Positions 42,115-50,711 of a DNA stretch of 64,000 bases are shown here, piece after piece. This stretch comes from Nocardioides_C sp963700955 (lineage in GTDB: Bacteria > Actinomycetota > Actinomycetes > Propionibacteriales > Nocardioidaceae): NCBI GenBank assembly GCA_963700955.1, contig CAVOZH010000011.1, positions 1-64,000 on the forward strand, written 5' to 3'. The notes under the pieces were generated by a model. It did not search any database. It saw only the letters and a program-made list of their open reading frames with translations, and was not told the DNA's origin. The translations under genes and the position numbers were made by a program. Positions within the stretch are counted from its first letter, which is position 1, and every line of letters starts with the position of its first letter.

Positions 42115-43140
42115 TCAGAACACGACCTCGAGGAGGAGGTGCGCCGCCCAGTAGAACAGCGCCGCGACCAGACCGGCCATCGGGAAGGTCAGCACCCACG
42201 CCGTCACGATGGAGCGCGCGACGCCCCAGCGCACCGCCGAGAACCGCTTGGTGGCGCCTGCACCCATGACCGCCGACGTGATGATGTGCGTCGTGGAGAC
42301 CGGGGCCGAGAAGACGAACGCGGTCGTGTAGAGCACACCGGCCGCGACCGACTCCGACGCGAAGCCACGGGCGGGGTCGAGGTGGATGATCCGACGACCC
42401 AGGGTGCGCATGATGCGCCAGCCTCCGGACCAGGTGCCCAGCGAGATCGCTCCTGCGGCAGCGACGATCACCCAGACGGGCAGGCTCTGGTCGGCCGTGA
42501 CGAAGCCACCGGTGAGCAGTGCCAGGAAGATCACGCCCATCGTCTTCTGAGCGTCCTGGAGGCCGTGGCCCAGCGCCATGGCAGCGGCCGAGAACGTCTG
42601 TGAGAAACGGAAGCCACGGTTGGTGCGCTGGGGGTTGCGCCGCCGGAAGATCCACATGATCGCCAGCATGACGACGAACGCTGCGGCGAAGCCGACCAAC
42701 GGCGAGGCGACCATCGGGATCACGACCTTGTCGAGGATCACCGACCAGTGGACCAGCGCCAGGGCGTCTCCGTGCAGCGCCCCGTAGGCCATCGCCGCCC
42801 CGACCAGCCCGCCGATGAGCGCGTGGGAGGAGGACGAGGGAAGGCCGAAGTACCAGGTGATGAGGTTCCAGCTGATCGCGCCGACCAGTCCGGCCATCAC
42901 CACGATCAGCCCGGCGGTCTCCTCCGGTGGTGAGATGACCTCGCTGACGGTCTTGGCGACCTTCTGCCCGAGGAACGCACCCACGAAGTTCATGATCGCG
43001 GCCATGATCAGGGCCACTCGCGGGGTGAGTGCACGCGTCGACACCGAGGTGGCGATCGCGTTGGCGGCGTCGTGGAAGCCGTTCGTGTAGTCGAAGATGA
43101 GCGCGATGACGACTACCGCGATGATAATCGCGAGCTCCAC
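42115..43140 (-). CDS. pit: Low-affinity phosphate transporter Pit
   Basis: A 341-residue inorganic phosphate permease. Two half-repeats carry the PiT motifs NGFHDAANAIAT and, later, ALGHGLQDAQKTMG. It starts 2 bp after the DUF47 gene stop, so the two are coupled. Pit and Pst can both carry arsenate, and the ars genes lie next to it. Confidence 0.92.
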   Translation of the reverse strand: MELAIIIAVVVIALIFDYTNGFHDAANAIATSVSTRALTPRVALIMAAIMNFVGAFLGQKVAKTVSEVISPPEETAGLIVVMAGLVGAISWNLITWYFGLPSSSSHALIGGLVGAAMAYGALHGDALALVHWSVILDKVVIPMVASPLVGFAAAFVVMLAIMWIFRRRNPQRTNRGFRFSQTFSAAAMALGHGLQDAQKTMGVIFLALLTGGFVTADQSLPVWVIVAAAGAISLGTWSGGWRIMRTLGRRIIHLDPARGFASESVAAGVLYTTAFVFSAPVSTTHIITSAVMGAGATKRFSAVRWGVARSIVTAWVLTFPMAGLVAALFYWAAHLLLEVVF

Positions 43141-43142
43141 GC

Positions 43143-43760
43143 TCAGGACTCCTTGACGGCGATCTGCTCGACGATGTTCGCCACCTTCTCGAAGGCGTCG
43201 ATGGCGGCCTCGAGGGAGTCGACCACGTCCTTGAGCTTCATCACCTCGAGGGCCTCGAACTCACCGCTGAACAGCCTGGCGAGGATGCGCCGGTAGGACT
43301 TGTCGCCCATGTTCTCGAGGCGGTTGATCTCGATCCAGTACTCGTCGAGGTTCTTCATCGACTCGAGCCGTGGCATCGCCTCGGCGGTGAGGTCCGCTGC
43401 ACGCTGGAGCACCTCCACCTGCTGGGCGATGTCGCCCGGAAGCTCGGTCACGCCGTAGAGGAGGACGAGGTCGACTGCCTCCTCCATCTCGTCCATGACG
43501 TCGTCGAGCCCCGAGGCGAGGGAGTAGATGTCCTCTCGGTCGAACGGCGTGACGAACGTCGAGTTGACCCGCCGCACGATCTCATGGGTGGTCTCGTCGG
43601 CCGCGTGCTCCGCGTCACGCATGCGCTGCGCGATGCCTTCGCGGTCGTTGCCGTCACCGAGCATCTCCGCCAGGAGAGCGGCGCCCCCCACGAGGTGGTT
43701 GGCTGCCTGCGCGAAGAGGTCGTAGAACGTGGCGTCTACTGGTCGGAAACGCAAACCCAC
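43143..43760 (-). CDS. DUF47 (PhoU-like) partner of Pit
   Basis: A 205-residue PhoU-like protein, all-helical (FYDLFAQAANHL, then HEIVRRVNSTFVTPFDREDIYSL). It is the usual regulator of PiT transporters. GTG 43760 is preferred over ATG 43799 because AGGAG lies 6 bp before the GTG and the homologues begin at this point. Coupled with pit. Confidence 0.88.
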   Translation of the reverse strand: MGLRFRPVDATFYDLFAQAANHLVGGAALLAEMLGDGNDREGIAQRMRDAEHAADETTHEIVRRVNSTFVTPFDREDIYSLASGLDDVMDEMEEAVDLVLLYGVTELPGDIAQQVEVLQRAADLTAEAMPRLESMKNLDEYWIEINRLENMGDKSYRRILARLFSGEFEALEVMKLKDVVDSLEAAIDAFEKVANIVEQIAVKES

Positions 43761-43884
43761 GGGGAACTCCTGACGAACCGGGAATGGACCATCGGACATG
43801 CTAGGGCGTTAGGTGCCATTCGACGTAACTTCCGCTGGTGCCGGTGCTCACACCGGCCGCCACGGGCACGTGGAGTCGCACCCC

Positions 43885-44085
43885 TCAGGCGGGGCGGTGA
43901 GGCTGGACAGGGATCCCCTGCGCGGAGACCTGGGACGCGTCGGCGGCGACACCGAGCAGCTCGTCGACCTGGTCCTGCGTCAGGGTCGCTTCCGACTCGC
44001 TGGCCGCAATGATGAGGTTGGTGGTGAGCTCGACCTCTGCCAGGAGCTCGGCGTCTTCGAGCGGGACGTTCAGCTTGTCGTCCAC
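43885..44085 (-). CDS. Small conserved actinobacterial protein
   Basis: A 66-residue acidic protein from GTG 44085 (AGGAG 7 bp upstream): VDDKLNVPLEDAELLAEVEL then LTQDQVDELLGV. Helical, no Cys, no membrane segment. The open frame extends to 44124, but that part has no support. Function unknown. Confidence 0.65.
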   Translation of the reverse strand: MDDKLNVPLEDAELLAEVELTTNLIIAASESEATLTQDQVDELLGVAADASQVSAQGIPVQPHRPA

Positions 44086-44219
44086 GACGCGGCTCCTTTC
44101 TCGAATGGCCATGACGTTACCCACCTCTACGTGCCCTCTGGTCGACCATGGTCCGCGCGCCGTGGCCTCATTGTCGCGGAACGGCCTTCCTCCTACCCAT
44201 AGTCATTGACGACAAAACG

Positions 44220-44252
44220 AGGAGGCCCCGACGGAATCCGTCGGGGCCTCCT
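44220..44252 (-). terminator. Perfect 15-bp terminator of cspA
   Basis: Arms 44220-44234 and 44238-44252 pair fully over a 3-base loop; on the minus strand CGTTTTG follows. It lies 33 bp after the cold-shock gene stop. Confidence 0.88.
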
Positions 44253-44285
44253 GTTACGTCTGCGTGACTAGACGTGTCCTCTGGG

Positions 44286-44489
44286 TCAGAGAGGGCGGAC
44301 GTTCTCAGCCTGGGGACCCTTGGGGCCCTGGGTGACGTCGAACTCGACCTTCTGGTTCTCGTCGAGGGACTTGTAGCCCTGCGACTGGATCGCCGAGTAG
44401 TGCACGAAGACGTCGTCGCCGCCGTCCTCCTGCGCAATGAAGCCGAAACCCTTCTCGGCGTTGAACCACTTAACGGTGCCCTGAGCCAT
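44286..44489 (-). CDS. cspA: Cold-shock protein
   Basis: A 67-residue CSD protein with RNP1 KGFGFI and RNP2 VFVHY. It binds single-stranded RNA/DNA as a chaperone. ATG 44489 with GAGGAG 9 bp upstream is chosen; a GTG 6 bp before it is possible. Confidence 0.93.
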   Translation of the reverse strand: MAQGTVKWFNAEKGFGFIAQEDGGDDVFVHYSAIQSQGYKSLDENQKVEFDVTQGPKGPQAENVRPL

Positions 44490-44842
44490 GCTCACTTACT
44501 CCTCTAACGGGGCGTGAGACCGTCACTTCGACGGCCCCGCACCAGATGCGGTGAAACGCCGTGCCCCCTCGAAAAGCCATGAGCTAAATCTGAGAAGAAA
44601 CGCCGTCGGATCACAAACTCCGCGGGCTTCTACCTGCTGGAACTTGCACCTGATGCACGGACGACACTACCAACTAACCTCGCCAAATCCGATACCACTG
44701 ATGCAACACGTGTCGAGCGTCTCCGGAACCACTCTCGACTTTCGGGTGAACAGACCGCGCGAACGGCGCATCATGGGGTGTGTCCGGCCCCCGCACGCAG
44801 GGCGCTGCGAGTCTCCGAGGGGCCCCGTGGGAGGCACACGTC
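44490..44842. other. 353-bp gap between cspA and the AMIN-like gene
   Basis: Holds the divergent regulatory regions of two genes. The half next to cspA is lower in GC than the surroundings and probably encodes a long cspA 5' leader. No gene could be supported. Confidence 0.5.
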
Positions 44843-45352
44843 ATGCTCCGGAACGCCCGTCTCGTCCTGGCCGCCGCGGCGGTCTCGCTCGGCCTCGTCG
44901 CAACCTCCGCCCCGGCGGGCGCCCTGCCCGACTGGCGTACGACGCCCACGGTGCACCGCTCGAACCACGTCGTGAGAGTCCTGGGCCTGCGTTACAGCGA
45001 GCACGCCCGCTTCGACCGGGTCGTCATCGACCTGCGCCGCAGACAGCCCGGCTACCGCATCGCCTACGCCAACCGCGTGTACTACGAGGGGAGCGGCAAG
45101 CCGGTCCGGCTGCACGGCCGGCAGAAGATGTCGCTGACGATTCTCCCCGCCTTCGCCCACACCAGCGCCGGTGCGAACCTCTACAAGGGGCCCCGCAAGG
45201 TCCGGCTGGACCTGCCGACGCTGCGCGGGATCGCGTTCACCGGCGACTTCGAGGGGCAGGTCAGCTTCGGCTTCGGCACGGACCGGAAGGCGCCGTACCG
45301 GATCTTCACCAGGACGAACCCGAGCCGCCTGGTGATCGACTGGAGGCACTGA
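44843..45352 (+). CDS. Secreted AMIN-like domain protein
   Basis: A 169-residue exported protein with signal peptide ending AGA (about residue 28) and an AMIN-like beta domain (FDRVVIDLRR, RIAYANRVYYEG and IAFTGDFEGQVSFGFG, ending RLVIDW). AMIN-type domains bind envelope polymers. ATG 44843 follows GGGAGG. Confidence 0.85.
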   Translation: MLRNARLVLAAAAVSLGLVATSAPAGALPDWRTTPTVHRSNHVVRVLGLRYSEHARFDRVVIDLRRRQPGYRIAYANRVYYEGSGKPVRLHGRQKMSLTILPAFAHTSAGANLYKGPRKVRLDLPTLRGIAFTGDFEGQVSFGFGTDRKAPYRIFTRTNPSRLVIDWRH

Positions 45353-45457
45353 CGCACGTCTCGCCCGACTCCCGGTTCCGGGACCTTCGCCCCCTTTGTG
45401 CGGCATTGGTCCCTCACAGGTGGGTGAGGAGGTGCCACCGCGCTTAGGCTCGGCGAC

Positions 45458-47548
45458 ATGGGCAGCAGCGTCTACATCGCGTCGGTCGAGGGCTTCACCG
45501 GGAAGTCCACGATCGCGCTGGGGGTCCTCGAGCAGCTCTCGCGCCGGGTCGAGCGGGTCGGGGTGTTCCGCCCGATCGTGCGCGCCGACTCGGAACGCCA
45601 CGACGGCCGCGACTACGTCCTCGACCTGCTCACGGCGCACGAGGCCGTCGCGCTGTCGTACGACGAGTGCACGGGGGTCAGCTACGACGAGGTCCACGAG
45701 GACCCGGGCGCGGCGCTGGACCGGATCGTCGAGCGCTACCACGAGGTGGCCGAGAAGTGCGACGCCGTGGTCGTGGTCGGCAGCGACTACACCGACGTCG
45801 GCACACCGACGGAGTTCTCCTTCAACGCGCGGATCGCCGCGAACCTCGGCGCCCCGGTGCTGCTTGTGCTCAACGGGTCGGGCCGCACCGCCGAGGACCT
45901 GCACACGGTCACCGAGATGGCGGTCGCCGAGCTGCATGCCAACCACGGCACGCTGTTCGCCGTCATCGCGAACCGCGTGAGCGCCGAGGACGTCGCCCGC
46001 GACATCGCCGCGCTGTCCACCCAGGACGTGCCTGCCTACGCCATTCCGGAGGAGCCGCTGCTGAGCGCCCCCTCCGTGGCCGACCTGCTGGCAGCGGTCG
46101 ACGGCACGCTCGTCAGCGGCGACGAGAGCCTGCTCAGCCGTGAGGTGACCGGACTTGTCGTCGCGGCCATGACGATGCCCAACGTCCTCGACCGGCTCTT
46201 CGAGGGCGCGGTCGTGGTCACCCCCGGAGATCGTCCCGAGGTGGTCCTCGGCGTACTCATGGCGCACGCCTCGCCCACGTTCCCGCAGATCGCGGGGATC
46301 GTGCTCAACGGCGGCCTGCCGCTTCCCGAGCAGGTCTCCCGCCTCATCGAGGGGCTCGGCGTCACCATGCCGATCATCGCCACCGAGCTCGGAACGCACG
46401 CCACCTCCACAGCGCTGACCGCGGTGCGAGGCAGGTTGACGAAGAACGCTCCGCGCAAGGTCGCGACCGCACTCGCGCTGTTCGGCCAGTACGTCGACGG
46501 CGACGCGCTGCTCGACAAGCTCGAGGTGGCCCGGACCGACGTCGTGACGCCGCTGATGTTCGAGCACAAGCTCATCGACGAGGCGGTCGCCGACTGCAAG
46601 CGCATCGTGCTGCCCGAAGGCGAGGAGGAGCGGATCCTCCGCGCGGCCGACATCCTCATGCGCCGCGGGGTCGCGGAGCTCACGCTGCTCGGCGACCCGA
46701 TCCAGATCAGCGCACGAGCTGCCTCCCTCGGCGTCGACGTGTCGAAGGCGAACCTGCTGAGCCCCCTCGACGAGGAGCTCGTCGAACGCTTCGCGAAGGA
46801 GTACTACGAGCGGCGCAAGCACCGCGGCGTCGACCTCGACGAGGCGCGCACGACGGTCACGGACGTGTCGTACTTCGGCACCATGATGGTGCTGCTCGGG
46901 CTCGCCGACGGGATGGTCTCGGGCGCCACGCACACGACCGCCCACACGATCCGCCCCGCGCTGGAGGTCGTGAAGACGCTCCCGGACGTGTCGGTGGTGT
47001 CGTCGGTGTTCTTCATGTGCCTGGAGAACCAGGTGCTGGTCTACGGCGACTGTGCCGTCAACCCCGACCCGACCGCGGAGCAGCTCGCCGACATCGCGAT
47101 CTCGTCCGCCAAGACGGCCGCCGCCTTCGGGGTGGAGCCGCGAGTGGCGATGCTGTCCTACTCCACGGGCAGCTCGGGCAGCGGGAGCGACGTCGAGAAG
47201 GTTCTGAAGGCGACCACCCTGGTCCGCGAGCGAGCCCCCGAGCTCCTCGTGGAGGGGCCGATCCAGTACGACGCCGCCATCGACGTCGCGGTCGCGCGGA
47301 CCAAGCTTCCCGACTCGGAGGTCGCCGGGCGGGCGACGGTGTTCATCTTCCCGGACCTCAACACCGGCAACAACACGTACAAGGCGGTGCAGCGCTCCGC
47401 GGGTGCGGTCGCCGTCGGGCCGGTCCTGCAGGGCCTCCGCAAGCCGGTCAACGACCTGTCACGAGGGGCGACCGTCCGCGACATCGTGAACACCGTTGCG
47501 ATCACCGCCATCCAGGCCCAGCACATGCCCGGCGGGTCGGTCCGATGA
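45458..47548 (+). CDS. pta: Phosphate acetyltransferase
   Basis: A 696-residue Pta: N-terminal BioD-like P-loop domain (SVEGFTGKSTIALGV), middle DRTGG domain and C-terminal PTA_PTB domain (LPEGEEERILRAADIL). Converts acetyl-CoA and phosphate to acetyl phosphate. ATG 45458 is 7 bp after TAGGCT (leaderless). Its stop overlaps ackA by 4 bp. Confidence 0.94.
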   Translation: MGSSVYIASVEGFTGKSTIALGVLEQLSRRVERVGVFRPIVRADSERHDGRDYVLDLLTAHEAVALSYDECTGVSYDEVHEDPGAALDRIVERYHEVAEKCDAVVVVGSDYTDVGTPTEFSFNARIAANLGAPVLLVLNGSGRTAEDLHTVTEMAVAELHANHGTLFAVIANRVSAEDVARDIAALSTQDVPAYAIPEEPLLSAPSVADLLAAVDGTLVSGDESLLSREVTGLVVAAMTMPNVLDRLFEGAVVVTPGDRPEVVLGVLMAHASPTFPQIAGIVLNGGLPLPEQVSRLIEGLGVTMPIIATELGTHATSTALTAVRGRLTKNAPRKVATALALFGQYVDGDALLDKLEVARTDVVTPLMFEHKLIDEAVADCKRIVLPEGEEERILRAADILMRRGVAELTLLGDPIQISARAASLGVDVSKANLLSPLDEELVERFAKEYYERRKHRGVDLDEARTTVTDVSYFGTMMVLLGLADGMVSGATHTTAHTIRPALEVVKTLPDVSVVSSVFFMCLENQVLVYGDCAVNPDPTAEQLADIAISSAKTAAAFGVEPRVAMLSYSTGSSGSGSDVEKVLKATTLVRERAPELLVEGPIQYDAAIDVAVARTKLPDSEVAGRATVFIFPDLNTGNNTYKAVQRSAGAVAVGPVLQGLRKPVNDLSRGATVRDIVNTVAITAIQAQHMPGGSVR

Positions 47549-48741
47549 GCAGGTTCGTGCTCGTGCTCAACGCCGGCTCGTCGTCGCTGAAGTACAGCCT
47601 CGTCGACGGCGACACCGGCGAGTCGTTGGCCGGCGGCCTCGTGGAGCGCATCGGCGAGGCCAACGGCATGCTCACGCACCACGGGCCATCCGGGGAGAAG
47701 CGGCTCGAGCAGGCGATCGCCTCCCACGAGGACGCGCTGGCCGCAGTGCTCGAAGCCTTCGAGACGCAGGGGCCGAGCCTGGACGAGGTGGAGGTCGCGG
47801 CGATCGGGCACCGGGTCGTCCACGGCGGGGCGCGGTTCGGCGACCCGGTCCTGGTCGACGACCAGCTGGTCGACGAGGTCCGTCGGCTCATCCCGCTGGC
47901 GCCGCTGCACAACCCCGCCAACCTGGAGGGGATCGAGGTCGCGCGGAGGCTCTTCCCCGATCTCCCTCAGGTCGCGGTCTTCGACACCGCCTTCCACCAG
48001 ACGCTCCCCGAGCACGCCTACACCTACGCGGTGCCCCGGTCCTGGCGCGACGAGCACCGCATCAGGAGGTACGGGTTCCACGGCACCTCCCACGCCTTCG
48101 TGTCGCGGGAGGCGGCGCGGCTGCTCGGTCGCCGGCCGGAGGACGTGAACCTGATCGTCCTGCATCTCGGCAACGGCGCCTCCGCGACGGCGGTCGCCGC
48201 CGGCCGGTCGGTGGACACGTCGATGGGGCTGACCCCGCTCGAGGGCCTCGTCATGGGCACGCGGTCGGGAGACATCGACCCGGCGTTGCACGCGCACCTG
48301 CACCGGCAGAACGGCTGGAGCCTCGAGGAGATCGACCGGGTCCTCAACCGGGAGTCGGGGCTCAAGGGCCTGGCCGGCGAGAACGACTTCCGCGAGCTGC
48401 GACGGATGGTCGACGCCGGCGACGAGCGGGCGCAGCTCGCGTTCGACGTGTACTGCTACCGGATCCGGAAGTACGTCGGCGCCTACACGGCCGTCCTGGG
48501 CCGCGTGGACGCCATCGTGTTCACCGCCGGGGTCGGTCAGCACTCCCCGACCGTCCGCGCGACGTCGCTGCGGGGGCTCGAGCCGATGGGTGTCGAGGTC
48601 GACCCCGACCTCAACGATGCCGCGAACGGTCGCGAGCCGGCGGTCGTCTCACCCCCGGACAGCCGGGTCGCCGTGATGGTGGTGCCGACCAACGAGGAGT
48701 GGGAGATCGCACGGCAGGCGCTGACCGTCGTACCTGCGTGA
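47545..48741 (+). CDS. ackA: Acetate kinase
   Basis: A 398-residue acetate kinase: NAGSSSLKYSL at the N-terminus, RRYGFHGTSHAFVS, HLGNGASA. Makes ATP and acetate from acetyl phosphate. ATGA overlap with pta shows translational coupling. Confidence 0.95.
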   Translation: MSRFVLVLNAGSSSLKYSLVDGDTGESLAGGLVERIGEANGMLTHHGPSGEKRLEQAIASHEDALAAVLEAFETQGPSLDEVEVAAIGHRVVHGGARFGDPVLVDDQLVDEVRRLIPLAPLHNPANLEGIEVARRLFPDLPQVAVFDTAFHQTLPEHAYTYAVPRSWRDEHRIRRYGFHGTSHAFVSREAARLLGRRPEDVNLIVLHLGNGASATAVAAGRSVDTSMGLTPLEGLVMGTRSGDIDPALHAHLHRQNGWSLEEIDRVLNRESGLKGLAGENDFRELRRMVDAGDERAQLAFDVYCYRIRKYVGAYTAVLGRVDAIVFTAGVGQHSPTVRATSLRGLEPMGVEVDPDLNDAANGREPAVVSPPDSRVAVMVVPTNEEWEIARQALTVVPA

Positions 48742-48747
48742 GACGGA

Positions 48748-48784
48748 AACGGGTGTGACACCGACAGCCGGCGCCACACCCGTT
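48748..48784 (+). terminator. Hairpin terminator of pta-ackA
   Basis: A 10-bp stem (48748-48757 with 48775-48784) with a 17-base loop, 7 bp after the ackA stop. Confidence 0.75.
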
Positions 48785-48810
48785 CCTCCCTCCCCATCAC
48801 AGGGCCCCGC

Positions 48811-48900
48811 TCAGCCGTTCCGGGGTGGCGCATCCACGTTGCCGCGCCAGCCGCCGTCCGGGCTGCCCTGCTTCTCGATGTAGTCCTTGAACCGCTTCAC
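48811..48900 (-). CDS. Possible 29-residue peptide
   Basis: GTG 48900 with AAGGG upstream opens a 29-codon frame, VKRFKDYIEKQGSPDG at the start, ending DAPPRNG. The Lys/Asp-rich composition is unlike random shadow sequence in this GC-rich DNA. The frame stays open upstream to 49026. Function unknown; it may be a chance ORF. Confidence 0.3.
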   Translation of the reverse strand: MKRFKDYIEKQGSPDGGWRGNVDAPPRNG

Positions 48901-49114
48901 GTCGCCCTTGACCCGGAATCCTCTACCTCCGTGCCGTGGTGAAGGGCGTACCCGGGGCCCCGGTGCGCTACACCGCTGGTCCAGCCCAGGTGGCCCTACC
49001 GGGCGACAAGGGGCGGATCCACCCAAAACGCCACGGCACAGCGGTCCCTTTACTTACGCTGGGCAGGCGGCATGCGCCCTTTGTCCGCATCTGCCTCACC
49101 CGCCAAGGCGACTC

Positions 49115-50575
49115 ATGACAACCACCCTCACCCGGCTCGCGACGGCCCTCATGTCCGTCGTACTCCTCCTCGTCGGCCTGACCGGCTCGGCCGGCAGCGC
49201 CGGCGCGACCGCGGTCGACGGCTACGCCGGGTACGACGGCCAGTCCACCTGTGCCTCCGCGGTCCTACCCGGCACCGACTACCTGCTGCGGTACCTGGTC
49301 CGCACGCACCCCGGATCGCGCTCCGTCTCGACGTTGCGGCCGTGCAGCGATGGCGCCACCTCGGAGCACAAGGACGGGCGCGCGCTCGACTGGGGGCTCG
49401 ACGCCGACGTGCGCACGGAGAGGGCCGTCGCCGAGGGGTGGCTGCGGCAGGTCTTCGCGACCGACCCCCAGGGCAACCCGGATGCGCTCGCGCGGCGGAT
49501 GGGGATCATGTACGTCATCTGGGACGACCACATCTACCGCGCCTACGACGGCTTCCAGAAGCAGCCCTACGAGGGGTGCGACCGACCGCAGAACTGCTCC
49601 AAGACGCTGCGCCACCGCGACCACGTCCACATCTCGCTGTCGCGGTCGGGCGCCGCCGCGCAGACCACCTTCTACCGGGCCCGGAACGTGCCGTCGGTGC
49701 CGGTGCTCTACCCGGGCACGAGGCGCTTCGACCCGGTGAGCACCGCCGAGGCGACCTTCCAGATCCCGGCGACCGGCCGCGCGGTCACCACCGACTTCAA
49801 GCTGACCCGCGGCGTCGCCTACCGCATCGTCGCCGACGGCCTCGTCCGCACCGGCGCGGGATCTCAGGTGGCCGACGCGGCGTGCCGGTGGACCCGCAGC
49901 GGCTGGACGCCGGCCGGGATGCTGCGGGTCGGCGGGACGAGCCCGTGGCCCGCGTCGTGCAGCGACCGCCACACGTACGAGGCGACCTACACCCCCACCG
50001 AGACCGACTTCCTGAAGCTCCGGGTCGCGGAGAGCTCGCCCGCTGACACCGAGGGCACGCTGACCTTCTCCATCCTCCGCGAGGACCTCCCGGCCGGCAC
50101 GGTCGCGACGCGTCGGGTCGCCGGCCGAGCTGAGCCCCGGCCCGCGCGAAGGGCCGGGCCCGCCGCGCGGAGGCTGGTCTCGGAGGACGTCACGGTGCGC
50201 GCGGCCTCGGCACGAGGAGCGCTCACCAAACGGGCCCTTCGGCGCAGCGCGCGCTACCGGGTCGTTGTGACCGGGACGGCCACGAGCGGCTCCACACGGT
50301 TCGACGGGCAGTGCGTGAGCTACGCCGGGCGGCTGCGGCCCCAGCACACCCTCGACCTCGCCACGCCGAGCGCCGACCACCTCTCGCTCTACGTCCAGGG
50401 GGTGCGGGTGGCTCTGCGCGCGCCAGGGTCCTCGCGTCCCTGTGACGGAAGGTCGCACCGCTACGTCGGGGTGTTCAAGCCCGTAGTGAACGGCCGGGCC
50501 CGCGTGAAGGTCTGGGACCCGTTCCGCTACACCGACAACACAGGCACCCTGACCGTCGTACTGCGGAGGCGCTGA
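49115..50575 (+). CDS. Secreted D,D-peptidase-like (ARB-07466/M15-like) protein
   Basis: A 486-residue exported protein. Signal peptide of about 30 residues, then a domain with SEHKDGRALDW and RDHVHISLS, the His/Asp/His pattern of M15-like metallopeptidases and ARB_07466-like proteins acting on peptidoglycan. The C-terminal 270 residues contain two similar beta-rich segments with paired cysteines. ATG 49115 after AAGGCG. Confidence 0.78.
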   Translation: MTTTLTRLATALMSVVLLLVGLTGSAGSAGATAVDGYAGYDGQSTCASAVLPGTDYLLRYLVRTHPGSRSVSTLRPCSDGATSEHKDGRALDWGLDADVRTERAVAEGWLRQVFATDPQGNPDALARRMGIMYVIWDDHIYRAYDGFQKQPYEGCDRPQNCSKTLRHRDHVHISLSRSGAAAQTTFYRARNVPSVPVLYPGTRRFDPVSTAEATFQIPATGRAVTTDFKLTRGVAYRIVADGLVRTGAGSQVADAACRWTRSGWTPAGMLRVGGTSPWPASCSDRHTYEATYTPTETDFLKLRVAESSPADTEGTLTFSILREDLPAGTVATRRVAGRAEPRPARRAGPAARRLVSEDVTVRAASARGALTKRALRRSARYRVVVTGTATSGSTRFDGQCVSYAGRLRPQHTLDLATPSADHLSLYVQGVRVALRAPGSSRPCDGRSHRYVGVFKPVVNGRARVKVWDPFRYTDNTGTLTVVLRRR

Positions 50576-50624
50576 CCCGGGGCGACCCTGACGCGTGCGA
50601 CCCCCACTTCCCAATGGAAACCGG

Positions 50625-50685
50625 CACTTCCCTCGACGAATTCGGCACGGGAAGTGACGCTTTCCCAAGGGACCTTGGGAAAGCG
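50625..50685. terminator. Nested palindromes between convergent genes
   Basis: CACTTCCC (50625-50632) pairs with GGGAAGTG (50649-50656), and a perfect 13-bp inverted repeat with a 2-base loop spans 50658-50685. Between the stops of the peptidase-like gene (+) and the DUF1501 gene (-), thus a bidirectional terminator. Confidence 0.7.
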
Positions 50686-50711
50686 CCGCCCAAGAGCCGC
50701 TCGCCCTCCGG

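Noticed and set aside
43761..43799. ATG 43799 as DUF47 start
   Set aside because: AGGAG is placed 6 bp before GTG 43760, and the family begins there, so the longer form is less likely.
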